Shown piece after piece: positions 1 to 13,400 of a stretch of DNA of 64,000 nucleotides. The notes under the pieces were generated by a model that was not told where the DNA came from, did not search any database, and was given only the letters and a program-made list of their open reading frames with translations. Positions within the stretch are counted from its first letter, which is position 1, and every line of letters starts with the position of its first letter. A program made the position numbers and the translations under genes. Origin of the DNA: Cadophora sp. MPI-SDFR-AT-0126 (taxonomy: Eukaryota; Ascomycota; Leotiomycetes; Helotiales; Ploettnerulaceae); contig JAGMVK010000007.1 of the NCBI GenBank assembly GCA_020747065.1, positions 2,542,001 to 2,606,000 on the forward strand. Direction: 5' to 3'.

Positions 1-1539
1 GATGGAAGGGCGCTTGAGGAGGTCGATTATGGAGCTATGGAGGGGACGTTTGGCTTTCCGTAGGTCTTGATGTTGAATGCTCTTTTCAATTTTTTTCTTT
101 TTTCTTTTTTTTTGGTGAGGTTGGATATCTAGGAGGAATCCCAGTTTTGACAGTATCTGAACATTGCGAAAAAGTGATAGTGAAGATGTAGCTGACCAGG
201 CTCTAGGGTGATGGCCATTCCCCGCGCAAAATACCAAAAGCTACTGTACGACGCGGCGATCGATCTAGGCGTTCAAATCCGCCTTTCAAGTCGCATCACA
301 AAAATCGATGAGAATATCCCGTCAGTAACTTTAACGACCGGAGAAGTCATCAAAGGTGATATCATTGTTGGTGCTGATGGTTGGTTTCCCTCTTTTTCTG
401 AGAAATTACCAAGAAACTGGATTGGTAATTGAAGATTGAAATTAGGTATTAAATCTACAGTCAGAAGTCTGATATTAGGAGACGATGATGTTCAGCCTGT
501 TCCGGAAAGTATAGCGTATCAATGCACGGTCTCTGGAGATGATATGAGGAGTGATCCTTTGACGGCACCTTTGATGGAAGAGGGTGCGATTCACAGTTCG
601 TATTCTCCTCTCCCAGGCAAACACGAATACTTATGTTGAAATCGTCAACCCCAGGCTGGTACGGACCCTCCCGTCAAATGATAAGCGGCTCCGACACCTC
701 CTCATCTTTCTACCGCCTGACCTTAATATTCTACCCCTCTTCCACCCTCTCCTCCTCCGACATCCTCGCCGCCAACTCCGCTTCCTCCTACCGTCTCGGC
801 TCCACGACCGCACTGCGCCAGCTCCTCAGCGACTTCGAACCTCGCGTGAGAAAACTGGCAGAGCTCGTCAAACCGGAAGATTGTTTCCTGTGGAAAATAG
901 CGCATCTGCCGAAATTAAAGAGCTGGGTTAGTGAGAGTGGGAGAGTGGCACTGCTGGGTGATGCGGCACATGCTATGGTTCCGCATTTGGGCGCTGTATG
1001 TCTTCCTCTCTATTGCCTCCCGCGCTGCAAGTTCTTCTTAAATCTCTGCTCGTCTTATGTTCGATTCGGTAGTCTGGTTTGTTGACAACCAAAACAGGGC
1101 GCCGCAACAGCCGTAGAAGACGGTGGCCTCCTCGCCGAATGTCTCTCCACCACCCGACAACTATCCGACATCCCCCAGGCTCTCAAAACATACGAGAAGC
1201 TCCGCCGTCCAAGAGCAGAGCGCATCCAAGCCACTGCTCTCATAACAGGGCAATACAAAGTCATGCCCGACGGACCGGCTCAGCAACAGCGAGACGAGAA
1301 GATGGCACAGAGGATGGATAGAGCGAATCCGAAGTATGAATATTGGAGAGCTGGGGGAGGGCTGGAGTGGTTGTATGGATATGACTTTTTGTACCAGGTG
1401 AGTCTTACCCCGCCAAATGCTCGGAAGGTTGGGGGCTGGAATTGCGGGGTATGATGTTGACGTACAGAAGGTGAGAACGGGGCTGAATGAGTCGGCATCT
1501 ACGAGAGATCAACAGAGCAGGAATGGGCATAAACTATGA
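1..1539 (+). CDS. FAD-dependent monooxygenase, 5' end outside window
   Basis: This is the C-terminal part of a salicylate-hydroxylase-like (class A) flavoprotein monooxygenase, which would hydroxylate an aromatic or polyketide-like substrate using FAD and NAD(P)H. The inferred exons are <1-59, 207-379, 446-583, 655-995, 1098-1397 and 1468-1539. All junctions are GT-AG and keep the frame. The product shows the family's DG motif (GADGIKSTVR) across the 379/446 junction. Further on is the FAD-ribityl GD motif (GRVALLGDAAHAM), then a GAATAVEDGG helix, and late in the protein an R-P-R-A segment and a tail ending near YGYDFLYQ. Intron 1 is T-rich. The N-terminal Rossmann GxGxxG would lie left of the window. 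Nothing here indicates the substrate. A secreted pectate lyase is the next gene, so a link to the NRPS is not supported. Confidence 0.8.
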
Positions 1540-2769
1540 TGCCAAAATTGACTTGCATTGAGTTTCATATCATGTTGACTTCATATGCCTTTCGTGTTGA
1601 ACAAGCATGGTATGGATCCTTCGGCACAAACGGCATGTTCCTCAAACACATAATAAGCTCATGGCAAATGAGATGGACATCGCATAGCACGATACTTTGG
1701 CATATCGTCCTCGGGACGTCCAGCACATTTCGTCGTGTCTAGAAAATCGTATCAGGACCTATCTCCTTAATGAGATTCTATTTACTGCCTTCCAATACAG
1801 CTTTGACTTCGCCTATGGCTTCGAATTGCTTGCTCGATTTGAGACGCTTGTGTTGTGTGTTCAAAGCGTGCGAGCAGCTTCTGGAACAGGAGTCGAAGTC
1901 TGTCGCCGGTGAGGTAGGTTTTGCTAAGGTCTTTCCGGCGTATTTAAAATCGATGTGATTTGCGATCTCAGGATTCGTAAAATATTGCAGCGTTCGACTA
2001 TCAGCAAGTGCCGCAATTACTTGGAGAGTTGGGATCCCACGCCATGGGTGGCTATCTCTCGGAGGGCAGCAATGTCGAAGGTGTGGATTGTACGGACTGC
2101 CTTGGCTTCGAGCTCAGCTCTTGTTGGCTTGAAAGCGTCTCTAGTTCATTTGAAAGCGTCGAAATTCTACTTCGAGGAGCATGATATGGTGGAGTAATTG
2201 CCTGGAAATGGAGATGCTTGTGATGAATATACGTTGCGTGGCGAGGCTGATAAAGCCGGAGGTGTGTTTTATTATTTCCTCCATTGTAATTGGATTTTGA
2301 GCCATTTCTTTCCATATGACAATTGGCGTGTATTTGTAGAGTCCAAGAAAAGCTTCTGTCAGCTTGGTGATATTTGGTTTGTGGAGATGTAAACTGCCAG
2401 GATATGACGGAGCCAGAGACGCATAGAAAGATTCCCCAATTGGAAGAACTGTGGATGTACCGATGGCTTGACAGCACCCCTTGCTCACTCTACCTTCGCT
2501 TAAGGCATTTATTGACACTAAGTTAGATCGGTACCAGTCTTATCTTAAAAGATGTGTAATTTATCGATTTAAAGGAACTGTTGATATTTAATTTAAGCTG
2601 AATGACTCAGTAAAGAGGCACGATACCAAGGTTCCTAATATACCCAGGTAATTATAGTTTTGGCTCCCGTGCCGTCGGAGACCGGCTAAGTTCCAGAAAA
2701 GTCTTGCTTTTTCTACTTCTCATTTATTCAGAGCTCCGCTTAATCATACTACACTCAGCACTTTATAGC
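1540..2769. other. Gene-free stretch with an unassigned minus-strand ORF
   Basis: This lies between the 3' ends of the monooxygenase and the pectate lyase. The only stretch with a coding look is on the minus strand. An open frame runs 2518-2141 (125 codons). Other frames remain open further down, to about 1780. They contain a helical-looking segment (TRAELEAKAVRTIHTFDIAAL) near 2120-2060. I could not join them into one gene or match them to a family, so this may be a decayed gene or chance. Confidence 0.3.
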
Positions 2770-4078
2770 TCAAACGTCCTCCCGCGTCGTGGCACCAATT
2801 GCCTGGTCAGAAATAGGAATCAAGAAATCACTCGCTGGTACCCGCCCGTCAGCACCCCGAGCACCTTGAAGAATTGATGGGTTGGTGCTCTTGAACGCGC
2901 TGTCAGCCCAGTTTCCACCGATCTGCCACGAGTTGCCTGACGCTGAGACCGGTCCAGTCAAGCTAACCTGACTGTTGACGTTCTTTGTCGCGATGTTCGC
3001 ATTCATTAAGGATGAAGAACTGCGGAAGTTGAAGCCGTTGTCGCCATTATTCCATGCCGTGTTGCGCTCAATAATCAGGCTCCCAGGGTTTCCATTGTCA
3101 ATGAACCCTTTCTTCGCATTGCTCCATGCCATCGAGTTGCGCACAACATGGTTTGCAGGAGGATTGCCTGTGATACCAAGCTTATATCCATTACCATCGC
3201 CATTGAAGTCGGTAAAACCCCAGAGATTGAATCCATTGCCCCAAGAATACACCTCCTCCATCACTACAGGTGATGCAAACATGAAGAGATCAAGGCCATC
3301 ATCGACATTATCCCATAGACGAGCATTACGAAGAACGTTACCCTCACCAGAACCCTCTTTGCAAGCAAAGCCATCAGCAGACTCGCCATTTTTACGAGGA
3401 TCGCGGTTGCGGTAGGAATCGAGATAAATGACGGTATTATTAGAGGCAGCACCCTGTAGTTGAAAGCCGGACTCGTAATTGTCGTGGGTGGAGAGGAGTT
3501 CGTAATAGTTGTGAGAGGAGTCGCGAGAATAAACACCGTAAGGTCCATTTATTAGTCTGCTGGTAGTAAGCATCATCATCCTCATATGTTCAAAAGGAGC
3601 TTGAAGACATACTCAAGGTTGTAGAATTTCCAGTAGTTTCCCTTCTCGATATGCAGGATGCCTCGCTCTATATTGGGCAGAGACTCCCCCAGCGCATATG
3701 GGGTCCTAGTTACACAGTTAAGTCATGGAACAGCATGACGATGGCCTTAAGTCGCCAAATTAGCAACACGCACCCTGGCAGAGACTCGCCATCAAGGATG
3801 ACCTTCTCTTTCTGGTACGAGCGAAGAGTAATTGGTGCCGTGCGAGTTCCGCTCTTCGTGATTTGAATGTTTGTTGTCGGTCTATAAGTTCCGGCGCGCA
3901 GCAGGATCGTGTCGCCGGCAACAGCAGCGTTGACAGCGGATTGAATGGAGCCGTATGGTGAGGTGGACGTTCCGGAGCCGGTGCCAGTTGGCGAGACATA
4001 AATGTCCTTGGCCTGGCTAATTGCGGTCAGAAGCACGAATGGCCATATGAGCGTGGCCTTGACCATGATAGAAGTCAT
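2770..4078 (-). CDS. Secreted pectate lyase, polysaccharide lyase family 9 type
   Basis: This gene encodes a right-handed parallel beta-helix enzyme that would cleave polygalacturonate by Ca2+-dependent beta-elimination outside the cell. The exons are complement(join(2770..3556, 3613..3705, 3774..4078)) and give 394 residues. A signal peptide ends near TAISQA. It is followed by the PL9-like opening DIYVSPTGTGSG, which continues into GSIQSAVNAAVAGDTILLRAGTY. The central block has DGFACKEGSGEGN and WDNVDDGLDLF (acidic Ca2+-site residues), and GNGYKLG carries the Lys expected as the PL9 catalytic base. A second Met four codons downstream (4066) is an alternative start and gives a more typical signal peptide. 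A minus-strand TATAAA lies about 165 bp upstream. It has no obvious functional tie to its neighbours. Family assignment is confident; exact substrate preference is not. Confidence 0.87.
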
Positions 4079-5719
4079 TTGAGCAAACTGGTTGACCGCT
4101 GAAAGGACTACAGTGAATAAAGCGTGCGACAGGACCTAGAATTATACCTTTTCCAATTCCCCATTTCTTCGTAATTCCGACAACAATATGGTGAAATCCG
4201 CGTCAAAAGCATGCTCTCTTTCCACCAACCAGCTACGTTAGCTTTATAGATGGTGGGGCTGAGCAGTTCTGCCAAAGATCTTCTTCCTAGTGCAGTATGT
4301 TCCATAAAGAGGCGAGGGCGGATAATTAATTTCCATCAGCCATCAGTCGCCTAGAGACCAAGCAATATCTCGAGAAATTACACAAATCATCATTCAGATC
4401 GTGCCCTTGTATTAGATTCAATACCTAGACCCGGAAGTCTCAAATAGTACGATTTAGCGAAGAGATTTTATTTTTCCCACTGATGGTCGCATGATCCAGA
4501 GTTGATAGTCTAAATTACTAGCTCCATTTATATACTCACTTGGATTCCTTACATATAGCCCCTACAAATGGTAGTGTTGAGAACATTTGGTCACGTGTAT
4601 GGACGCCAGACGAGGAAACTTGGCTGACTTAGATTGTTTGCTTACGGCCAACGCCTCTTCTAAAACAATGTAACCTTTGGCCCAGTTCACATCATTTTTT
4701 GTGGAAGGATATTGGGCGAAGCCTCTTTTGGCCTTTTCCAGTTTGCTCAACGAGAAAAGGGAGCGCAGAAGACTATTTTCGCTTTTCCATCTAGATTTGG
4801 TCATAAGCCGTGATTGGCCTCCTGCAGATGGCGGCACCGCAATTGTACTTTATCAGCGTGGGTTGGCCCACTTCACAGGAGATTTTGATTCTGCCACATT
4901 CTATCCCATTTGTGGCAAAAAAGCAGTTTTATATTTATCTTTTAAGAGGCATGACCAGGTTATTAGCGGTTCAGCTTCGAACGTCATAGCGAATTCTTCG
5001 GCAACTAGTTCCATGAGTTGTCTCATCGTCAGCAACAGCAAAATCTGTGTATGATTCATTAAAAGCATAAGAGTAATGGGCGTATGAAAATCGTGCATGG
5101 AGAGAAATAATAGTGAGTCTCCAATTTCAGATGCCCCGCACCTTCAGAACCAGAGAATAATGTACCTCACTACAATATTCGATCTTCAGGGACAGAGAGG
5201 CTTTTTACCTTTCGTTACTTATAGTACTCAGTATTATAAGATATCCACCATGATTTTGCTCTTATCTCAAGCTGATTCCGCTTTAGTACAGAACAGCCCG
5301 AGTATGTAAATTGCCCCAGTTGCACAATTCTCTGCTTTCGACGCGACACTTTTTTGAATAGCCAGCTCCCATAGGTTGGGCCTAGCTAGTTGTTACATTC
5401 TTTGGATATTCGTACTAGGACTGAACCCTCCCAGATCGAAAATCATCACCCCATAGCCAAAACATTGAGATACTTATATCCTAACGCCGATGAGCTTGCT
5501 AAGCATATTATCCACACTTGCCCAAATCCCCGAAGGACCTTCCTTGCAAGTATTAAACAAGCATAGTGAATGGAACCTTCGGCACAAACGACAAGCAGAT
5601 TAGGGACATTTAGACATACGGTCATTCCTCAAAATCAAACACATTGGAAAGATTGCCCAGGAAAGTGGTAGCCTGCCCCAAAACTCCTGATAATACAAAG
5701 AAACCAGACAAGTCTCTTC
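4079..5719. other. Intergenic, no gene recognised
   Basis: This holds the pectate lyase promoter side and the 3' flank of the NRPS. Short ORFs up to 125 codons occur on both strands, but none has a recognisable domain and none can be extended by sensible splicing. Confidence 0.5.
4243..4248 (-). promoter_or_regulatory. Putative TATA box of the pectate lyase gene
   Basis: TATAAA on the minus strand, about 165 bp upstream of the predicted start codon. Its spacing is plausible if the 5' UTR is about 130 bp. It is a six-base match only. Confidence 0.35.
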
Positions 5720-7470
5720 TTACTCAGCGCTCCTTTCGGCTTCCCCCTTCGATCTTCCTACACGCATCTTCCTTGCCAGTCCCACAGACTTCCCCAATAA
5801 CTTTTTGATGCCTTTCTTTGGCGACTCTTCCACCTGCACCACAGGTGCTATCGCAGCGATATCTTCCATTTCTTGTTCTTTCTGAGCCTTTTTGAACGCT
5901 ACCAATAGCGCCAACTGTTCAACCATAACCGGATGGTCTACTAAATCCTCAACACGTAACTTCATGCCTTCTTGTTCTAGCAAAGATGCAACTTGCGCAA
6001 GTCCAATGATATCGCCACCCATCTCGTAGAAGGAAGTTTCGAGATCCAGGACTGGGCAAGGTGTGTTTTGGTCAGACAGGATACGCGACCAGACTCGGTT
6101 TAGGATCTCCGAGTAGTGGATGAGATCCTCTCTGGTGAGATCCTGCAGATCTGTGGCAAGTCTGAGGTTGCTTGGTTTGGCTGCTTGTTTTAGGGTCTGA
6201 CGTGGAAGGGCGGATAGCTCGTTCGGAACTGGCAGCATTGCGCCTGTATTGGTTGAGAAGGTCACGGATGTCTCGCAGAGGACTTCGAACATGCTTTCTG
6301 CAAAGGTATGAGTGACGCCACTGTTCTTGGTGAAGATCAAACTGATCTCAATCTCATCATCATTTTGCGGAGTGGAGAAGATCGTCAAGTCTGCAAAGTC
6401 TTCCTGAGATCCAACCGCTCCCAAGGTGTACCGAATGTCGCCGAGGTGCACTTCTGTTTGCCGCTGGATATTCTGGTGTTGGCAGACCGTGGAGAAATTT
6501 GTCCAATCAGGCCAAGGCGAACAATTCTTAATGATCTCTCGGAATCCAAGAGACTCGTAAGGCATCGCTGCCACCTGTTGATCCTGAATGCTGCGGAGGA
6601 GATCCATTACAGTCCATCCAGCTTGAAACGTGACTCTCACAGGAATGAGATTGACACACGGACCGACAATGCTTTCGACGCCGACCACAGCTGCATTACG
6701 TCCACTGATAACATTTCCAAAGACTACATCCGAACCCGCTGCCCATTTGGCCAAGGTTACAGACCAAGCCGCTTTGATGATCGTCGCCGAGGTAATATTT
6801 TTCGATGCCAAGGAAGAGATTCGAACAACACGCTTCAGGGTTGTTGGGGCATCCATCCCACGACTGTAGTTTGGTCCACTTCGCCGCACGACTTCGGTCA
6901 TTGAGGACCCTTTGAGAAGATCCTTCCAATACAGATAGTGATCATCGGTAGTGTTTCTCGCTGCATCCCTTACGTAGGTCGAGAAAGCAGGCGTGGCAGG
7001 AATAGATTGGCTGTTGTAGCCAGCTTGAATGGCTGCCAAGATTGCAGGGAAGCAAACTCCGTCATACTGGGCATGCGACATGCGCATGATGATCCTGTGT
7101 CTACGGCTTCCCGTTTGTTTGGCAACAGTGAACTGGAGATACGACTCTCCTAGCTGTGGCCCAACCTTGCGGTCTTTTTGCTGAAGCTCCAACGTGAATT
7201 CTGCCAGATCGTTCGCTTCATGCACGGAGAAACTTGGCTGGACTTTCCTCATGACGGCTTGGAAAAATCGATTGCCATGGGGTACGAAGACTGTCCTCAG
7301 GATCTCAAACGAATCGACGACTCGAGAGATGCTACGCTTCAGCCGCTTCAAATCAAGTGCTCCTTCGCCTTCGAGATAGAAGTAGTTGAGCATCCATTTG
7401 GATTCCATAAGGGTTCCTGTTACAGCTAGAGCTTGGAAGTCTGTGATGGGAAAGACATCCATGATCCCGC
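5720..7470 (-). other. NRPS terminal C7 and degenerate T7
   Basis: C7 has SHAQYDG and DVFPITDFQ and closely resembles the C domains of the repeated C-T tails in siderophore-type NRPSs. It is the likely cyclising or releasing domain. T7 keeps the fold signature (ETSFYEMGGD) but has Ile where the phosphopantetheine Ser should be (codon 6008-6010). A basic C-terminal tail (KKGIKKLLGKSVGLARKMR) follows. Confidence 0.82.
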
Positions 7471-10400
7471 CTCTAAATGCTCTGACTTTGGGACAGATAT
7501 TGTCCTGGAGGAAGGTATCGACATCTGCAGTCTCGATGAGGGAGTATCGTTGATAAAGGGCATTCTGTATTGCCTGGGATCGTGCTTCTCGAGCTTCGAA
7601 GTACTCCTTTGGATCGCTGATGCCTTGCGGTGTTTGGGATTCCTCTGCCATACGGATCACTGCAGCCATGTCGGCAAAAGTTGGATGCCTGAACACATTG
7701 GCGACCGTCAAAGCAAGATCTTCATCGCGTGCCATCCCCACCATCTGCATTGCAATGATACTGTCACCTCCTAGAGAGAAAAATGAATCATCTTTTTTGA
7801 TAGTGTCCTTCGAAATCTCGAGCAATTCACTCCAGACGGAGAGCAGCTTTTGTTCTATCCCACCAAGTTGCGTAATTGATTCTATCGTACTTGTTGATCT
7901 TGTGCGGTTAAACTGTGGCCTTGGGGGTGCCATAGTGAGTTGAGAGTAGTCAATCATGGGTTGGATGGCCTGCTGGGTTGCGATATGCATTGTATTGTTG
8001 ACGGTGTTGCTGATCGTATTACCAATATTTTGTTGGTCATGTTTGACCAGAGCACCGGTTTTGAACATTTGCTCGATAATTTCGCGTACACATTCGGAGA
8101 CTATTGCTCGTAGCTGTGTCTCGGATGCAATAAGCTGTGGCTGGCCAGGGAGGATTTCCTTGGGCGTTTCGATGATATCTGGGGCCTCGGATTTCCTGGA
8201 AAGATCAAGCTCTTCGACGAGCTGATGTGGCTTGTTGATGAAGGTTGCCATGACGCGAGCTAGCATATCACGAAGCTCTTCAGCCTGCTCTGGTGTCATG
8301 ACATCTGTCCAGTATCTGATCACGACTCCCTCATCGCCTCGCAGGGTTCGAATGTTGAGTGTCGCCGCGTACTTCAAGACAAAGTCAGTAAAAGGAAGGA
8401 AAAAGTAGCGACTTGACGTACCTCGCTAGGATCGTGCGCAGCGACAGGATCGAAAGAAATAGAAGATGCCTCGTGGCCGTCGGACGGCCCATCACTTTGA
8501 ATAGAAACAGCAGTATTGAATAGTGCTTTACCACCCATAAGATCATGCTGGACTTGTGCCAAAGAGCAGTGCTGATGCTCAAGGCTTTGGAGATAGTCAT
8601 TCTGGACCTGGTTGAAAACCTCTTTGAGAGTTGACTGAGGTTGAAATTTGACCCTACACACTAACATGTTGATGAAGGCGCCAATTGTGCTTTGTACCCC
8701 TTTCACAGGCACGTCACGACCGCTCGTGAGATACCCAAAACAGATGTCCTCTGAAGCTGTATAATGTCGCAAGCAAAATGCCCAAGCAGCTTGCATTACA
8801 TTTGCGAGTGTGAGATTCATCTTTCTGCACATTTCTTGTAATTCTGGGAATCTGTCGAAGTCCATCGCGACGGATCCCAAGGCTCTTGTGCCAACGAAAT
8901 CCTTGTTGAGCACTGGAAAGTTGCATGCTTTTGATCCATTCAGATACGCCTTCCAAAATTTGATGCTCGCGCCGGCAGGTAGACTCTTTATGTATGCTAC
9001 ATAATCCGAGTAGAGCGGCCCCAGACCTTCAGGGAGGCGACCATGATAGGCAGCGGCGAGATCTTTTAACATGATGTTCGCGGAAGATCCATCAATGACT
9101 GCGTGATTGACCTCGGCCTTGAAATAGACCTTGCCGGTTGATGTTTGGCAAATTGTTGCTTGATGAGGCAATCGAGGTTGTTTGGTATAATTTGCATCCA
9201 GAATTGATATTTTGCTGAGCGTGTCGAGGGCGGCCGCTTCGTCGTCACATCGGACAACCATGACACCGCTGTCAACATTCTTGACTACGATCTGATTGAA
9301 AATATCACCTTTGTATACGCTGTCCGCAAAAACAGATCGGAGAGCAGCATGGCGATCAACCACCTTTTGCCATGCTTTAGCCAACCTATCTCCATCAACT
9401 GGAATCCCGTCTTGAGCAGGATAGACTTCGAAAACCGCGTGGAAGTGGTAAAGACTGGGATTTTTGAGTTGACTGATCAATAATCCTTCTTGTAGCGGCG
9501 CACAAGGATACATGTCTTCGACTTCGTCTTGCATGATCCCTACTTGTGGAAGTGATCGGGTCACTATCTTCTGGAGTCCATCGTATGAAATTGGCAGGAG
9601 CGGGAAGTCGCTGAGGGTGAAAGAGGCCGGCCCCGCAGCATGAGCCAGACGATCTGCAATTTCCTGGAGTGTTTCTTGGCATTCGGTTACCCATCGTCGA
9701 ATAGATTGTTGATGCCGGAAATTACGATTGTAGAGGAATGAGAACTGGATCTTGTCGCGCACGACAGCGGCCGAGATTTCGAACAGAGCGAGTCGGTTCG
9801 CGCTAGGCCCAACATCTGCTATAGTCTTGGATGTCTCTTCGTCTTCCGGATATTCCCATTGTTCAAGCAAAGAATCTTCGTGCTCGAGTTGCTGCATTTT
9901 CCCCAGATAATTGAAGATAATCTCCATTGGTCCACTTCGATCCTTGTTGTGTGATTTACCTGCTATGGGAAGGAATTGGTGCGCGAAATATTCTCGCCCA
10001 TTACCCGGTACACTTCGTCGAGCGTCCTTCATCCTTCGTACCGTATCCGTTAGATCGTCTTCGTCGGTATCGACTTCCACCCACACGGGGAATATGGTGG
10101 TGAACCTAGATCATTGGTTCAGCACTCTCCTATTACCGCTGTAGAACACAATTGATGATGGGAGGGTGGACTTACCATCCTACTGTTCTGGAGATATCAA
10201 TGCTTGAGTCCCAAGGTTCTCGCCCATGTCCCTCGTTAAAGATTGCTGGGGGTTTTCTATCAACAAAAACACGCGCAAAAGAATGACTAATCGCGGCCAT
10301 GAACAACTCAACCGGCTCCGTCCGAAGAGTTCTGTTGCTCTGATCAAGTATCAGGTCTGATATTGCAGTGCTCATGGTAAATGTTTCCGAAACGACCTGT

Positions 10401-13400
10401 CCATAAGTGTTGACTTCTTTCTCGATACCCCAGTATTTAATGTCAATTACAGGAACTTGGAATGGTAACACTCCTGTATTCGGGTTTGTATGAGACTTCA
10501 GCGCATGGTCAAGCTGCATGGAACACCAGACTTGAAATGAGAGAGGCTTGTCAGAAAGAATTGATCCAGTGGTGAGTAGCTCTTCCAGATCCTGCAAAAT
10601 GATCCTCCAGGAGACCATGTCAATTACTAGATGATGCGCAGTGAGGAACAGCATTTGGCGCATTTCTGGGAGGTTGTAGAGTTGCACCGTGAAAACGGGC
10701 CCTTCAACAATATCGAGACTTGACTGAGCTTGTCCGACGAGCCGCACGACATGGTCGGAGTCTGCAACATCATGTACTCGAAAATGGCAGGAAGCTTGGC
10801 TATCTCGACTCACGAATTGCTGCCACGCTCCAGCTGGGCTTTTCACGAAGCGAGATCGAAGCATGGAATGATGGCCGACGATTCTTTGGAGTGCATTTCT
10901 GATCTTCTGGGGATCGAGATGTTTCGTGATCTCCAATGAGAAGCTTTGATTGAAGCGCGCTGCCCTATCAAAAGTGTTGGAAAGTTGAGAATCAAAGTAG
11001 AGCTGCTGGATGGGTGATAGATCAAAGAGCTGGTCTAGGACTTCGTCTTGGTGCTGAACCTCGTCCTCGTAGCGGGCAATAGATGCTAATTGATGTATAG
11101 ACTTGCTTCTCAAGATGTCAGAAAGAGAAAAGTTGAGCTTTTCTTTCCTGCACAAGGCCATGACTTGCATGGCGCTGATCGAATCCCCGCCAAGACTTAA
11201 GAAAGCCTGGCCCAGTTTGGTTTTCTGAAGAGGTAAATTAAGGACGCGTGAGAATATCTTCTGGAGAAGTAAAGTGGTCTCTGTTGCTGGAACTGAATTG
11301 CAGTCCTCCTCGGCTTCCAGGATGCGTTCATACGTTCGGTCATCGATGTTATGGAGCCAGGACTCTACTTTGCGGCGATCAAGTTTTCCGGAAGGTAGGA
11401 GAGGGATCGACTCTACGGCAAGCCAGTATGACGGTATCATGTAAGCAGGCAAGTTCTCCGATAGACGGTTGCGAATCCCGACAACTTGAACCCGAGCGGC
11501 TGCACCTTGAGGACCCTCTCGAATGAGTTCACAGGAACCATTTGGAATCACTGTGCCTGCCAATGTCGTCAAAGAGATCACGGCGACTAGGCGTTTCCGG
11601 AATGGCCCTGCTTTAGGGAGCGCTACAAGTGCATGTTGGATACCCGTGTCCTTGTCCAGAGCGTGCTCAATCTCGCCTAGTTCGAGGCGCTGACCATTAA
11701 GCTTGACTTGACTGTCCTTTCTTCCAATAAAGTTCAATGACCCGTCTTCATTGTATTGTACTAAATCGCCGGTCTTGTACATTCGATTTACAGAAGCTGA
11801 GAAAGGAGGTGTGAATGTTGCGGCCCAAGGCGGACGTTCGATAAACGCCTCGGCTGTCTTTACTGGGTTATTGATGTATTCGCGGGCAAGCAATGGCCCA
11901 TCAAGCAAGAGTTCTCCAACGCATCCTACTGGCGAAAGATTGTTGTGGTCGACAGGATCAACAACCCATGCATGTCCGTTAGGAAGCGCACGTCCAATAT
12001 TGGACGGATCCCGAGCTTCACTGACAAGAGGGTTGCCCACGGCTATGACCGATGCTTCTGTCGGTCCATACCCATTGACAAGAGTAACACTTGGCGCCCA
12101 TTTGATGACGTTCTCGATGGACATTGCCTCGCCGCCGCAAACAAGCACATCAAGGCTTGGCACGGAAATGGGCTCGATGATGTTAGCAACAGAAGGGGTG
12201 AGGAACGCCCACGTAGCTTCGAGTGTATTGATCGCTTCTCCAACATTCCTAGTTCTCATGTCTTCAGAAGGCATGCAAACGCAGGCACCGCAACTTAAAG
12301 CGGTCAGAATTTCCAGTACGCTGACGTCGAATGTGAATGATGCGAACTGGAAGACTCGTGATGTAGGCTTCATCAACAAGACCTTTTTCATGGCTGCCGA
12401 GCTTGTTGAAATAGCTTTATGCTCCACTACAGTGCCCTTTGGTCGGCCAGTGCTTCCTGATGTGAAGATCGAGTAAGCGGCATTGTGACTTCTGGCACGA
12501 CTGGAATCTACGGCTGGGCTCGAGGCTGAAGCGAGACTTGACCTCATTGTACCATCGACAGAGACGAGTCTGACGTCCGAGACCGCAAACAGATGGGCAT
12601 GGTTTGGTGAGCAAACAACATGCTTTGCATTGACATCCTTCATCATCTCTTGGTGTCGCACGGTTGGTGCTGTAGGATCGAGAGGAACATATGCTCCGCC
12701 AGCCATCAGAATCCCGAAAATTGTGACCACCGCCCACAGTGACTTATCCATACATATAGGTACGAATACCTCTGGGCCGATGCCAAGTGTGATGAGATGA
12801 TGCGCTAGGCGGGCCGAATGATCTCGAAGCTCTCCATATGTCAGACTTCCATCCCAGGCGCAAACAGCTTGGGCGTCTGGTTGAGATAGTGCCATCTCTT
12901 CAAACTCTTCATGTATACACGTATCCACCACGTTCGGTAGGTAAGAGTTCCAGGATTTTATGGCCGTTTGATCTTCGGGACTGATGATCTCGACGGCGCT
13001 CAGTTTGGCACTCGTTCCAAGCTTGGGGATGTTGCTAAGCTGTTGTAGCACAAAATCCAGTTGATGAATGATTCTTTCCACCTGCCACTTTGGCATGGCA
13101 GCGTCGCTGTAATGGACTAAAATCTCGATTTTATCTGAGCCGCCCTTACACTCGAGAACAAGCGGGTATGTGAAGAAGTTCGAAGCAACACTGGTTCCTT
13201 GGACGTCCCAAAGCCCCTTCTCGATCTCTTCCTCCGCAGTCTGGATGACTAAAAGATTTCGAAAGTCGCAAGCAAGCTCCGTATCGTGATTAATTCGTTT
13301 AATATGCTGAAGTCCAGCATGCTGGTAGGGGATGATGTCGGTCGCCATCTTTTGGATACCCTGGAGAAACTCAACGATCGAGGTCCCACGATTGACTTTA

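Noticed and set aside
2975..3415. 146-codon plus-strand ORF
   Set aside because: Antisense to the pectate lyase, which has clear PL9 motifs.
6308..6904. 198-codon plus-strand ORF
   Set aside because: Antisense to C7 of the NRPS, low-complexity translation, no family features.
11751..12476. 241-codon plus-strand ORF
   Set aside because: It lies entirely opposite A5 of the NRPS, whose motifs are clear. It has no domain of its own and is a shadow frame.
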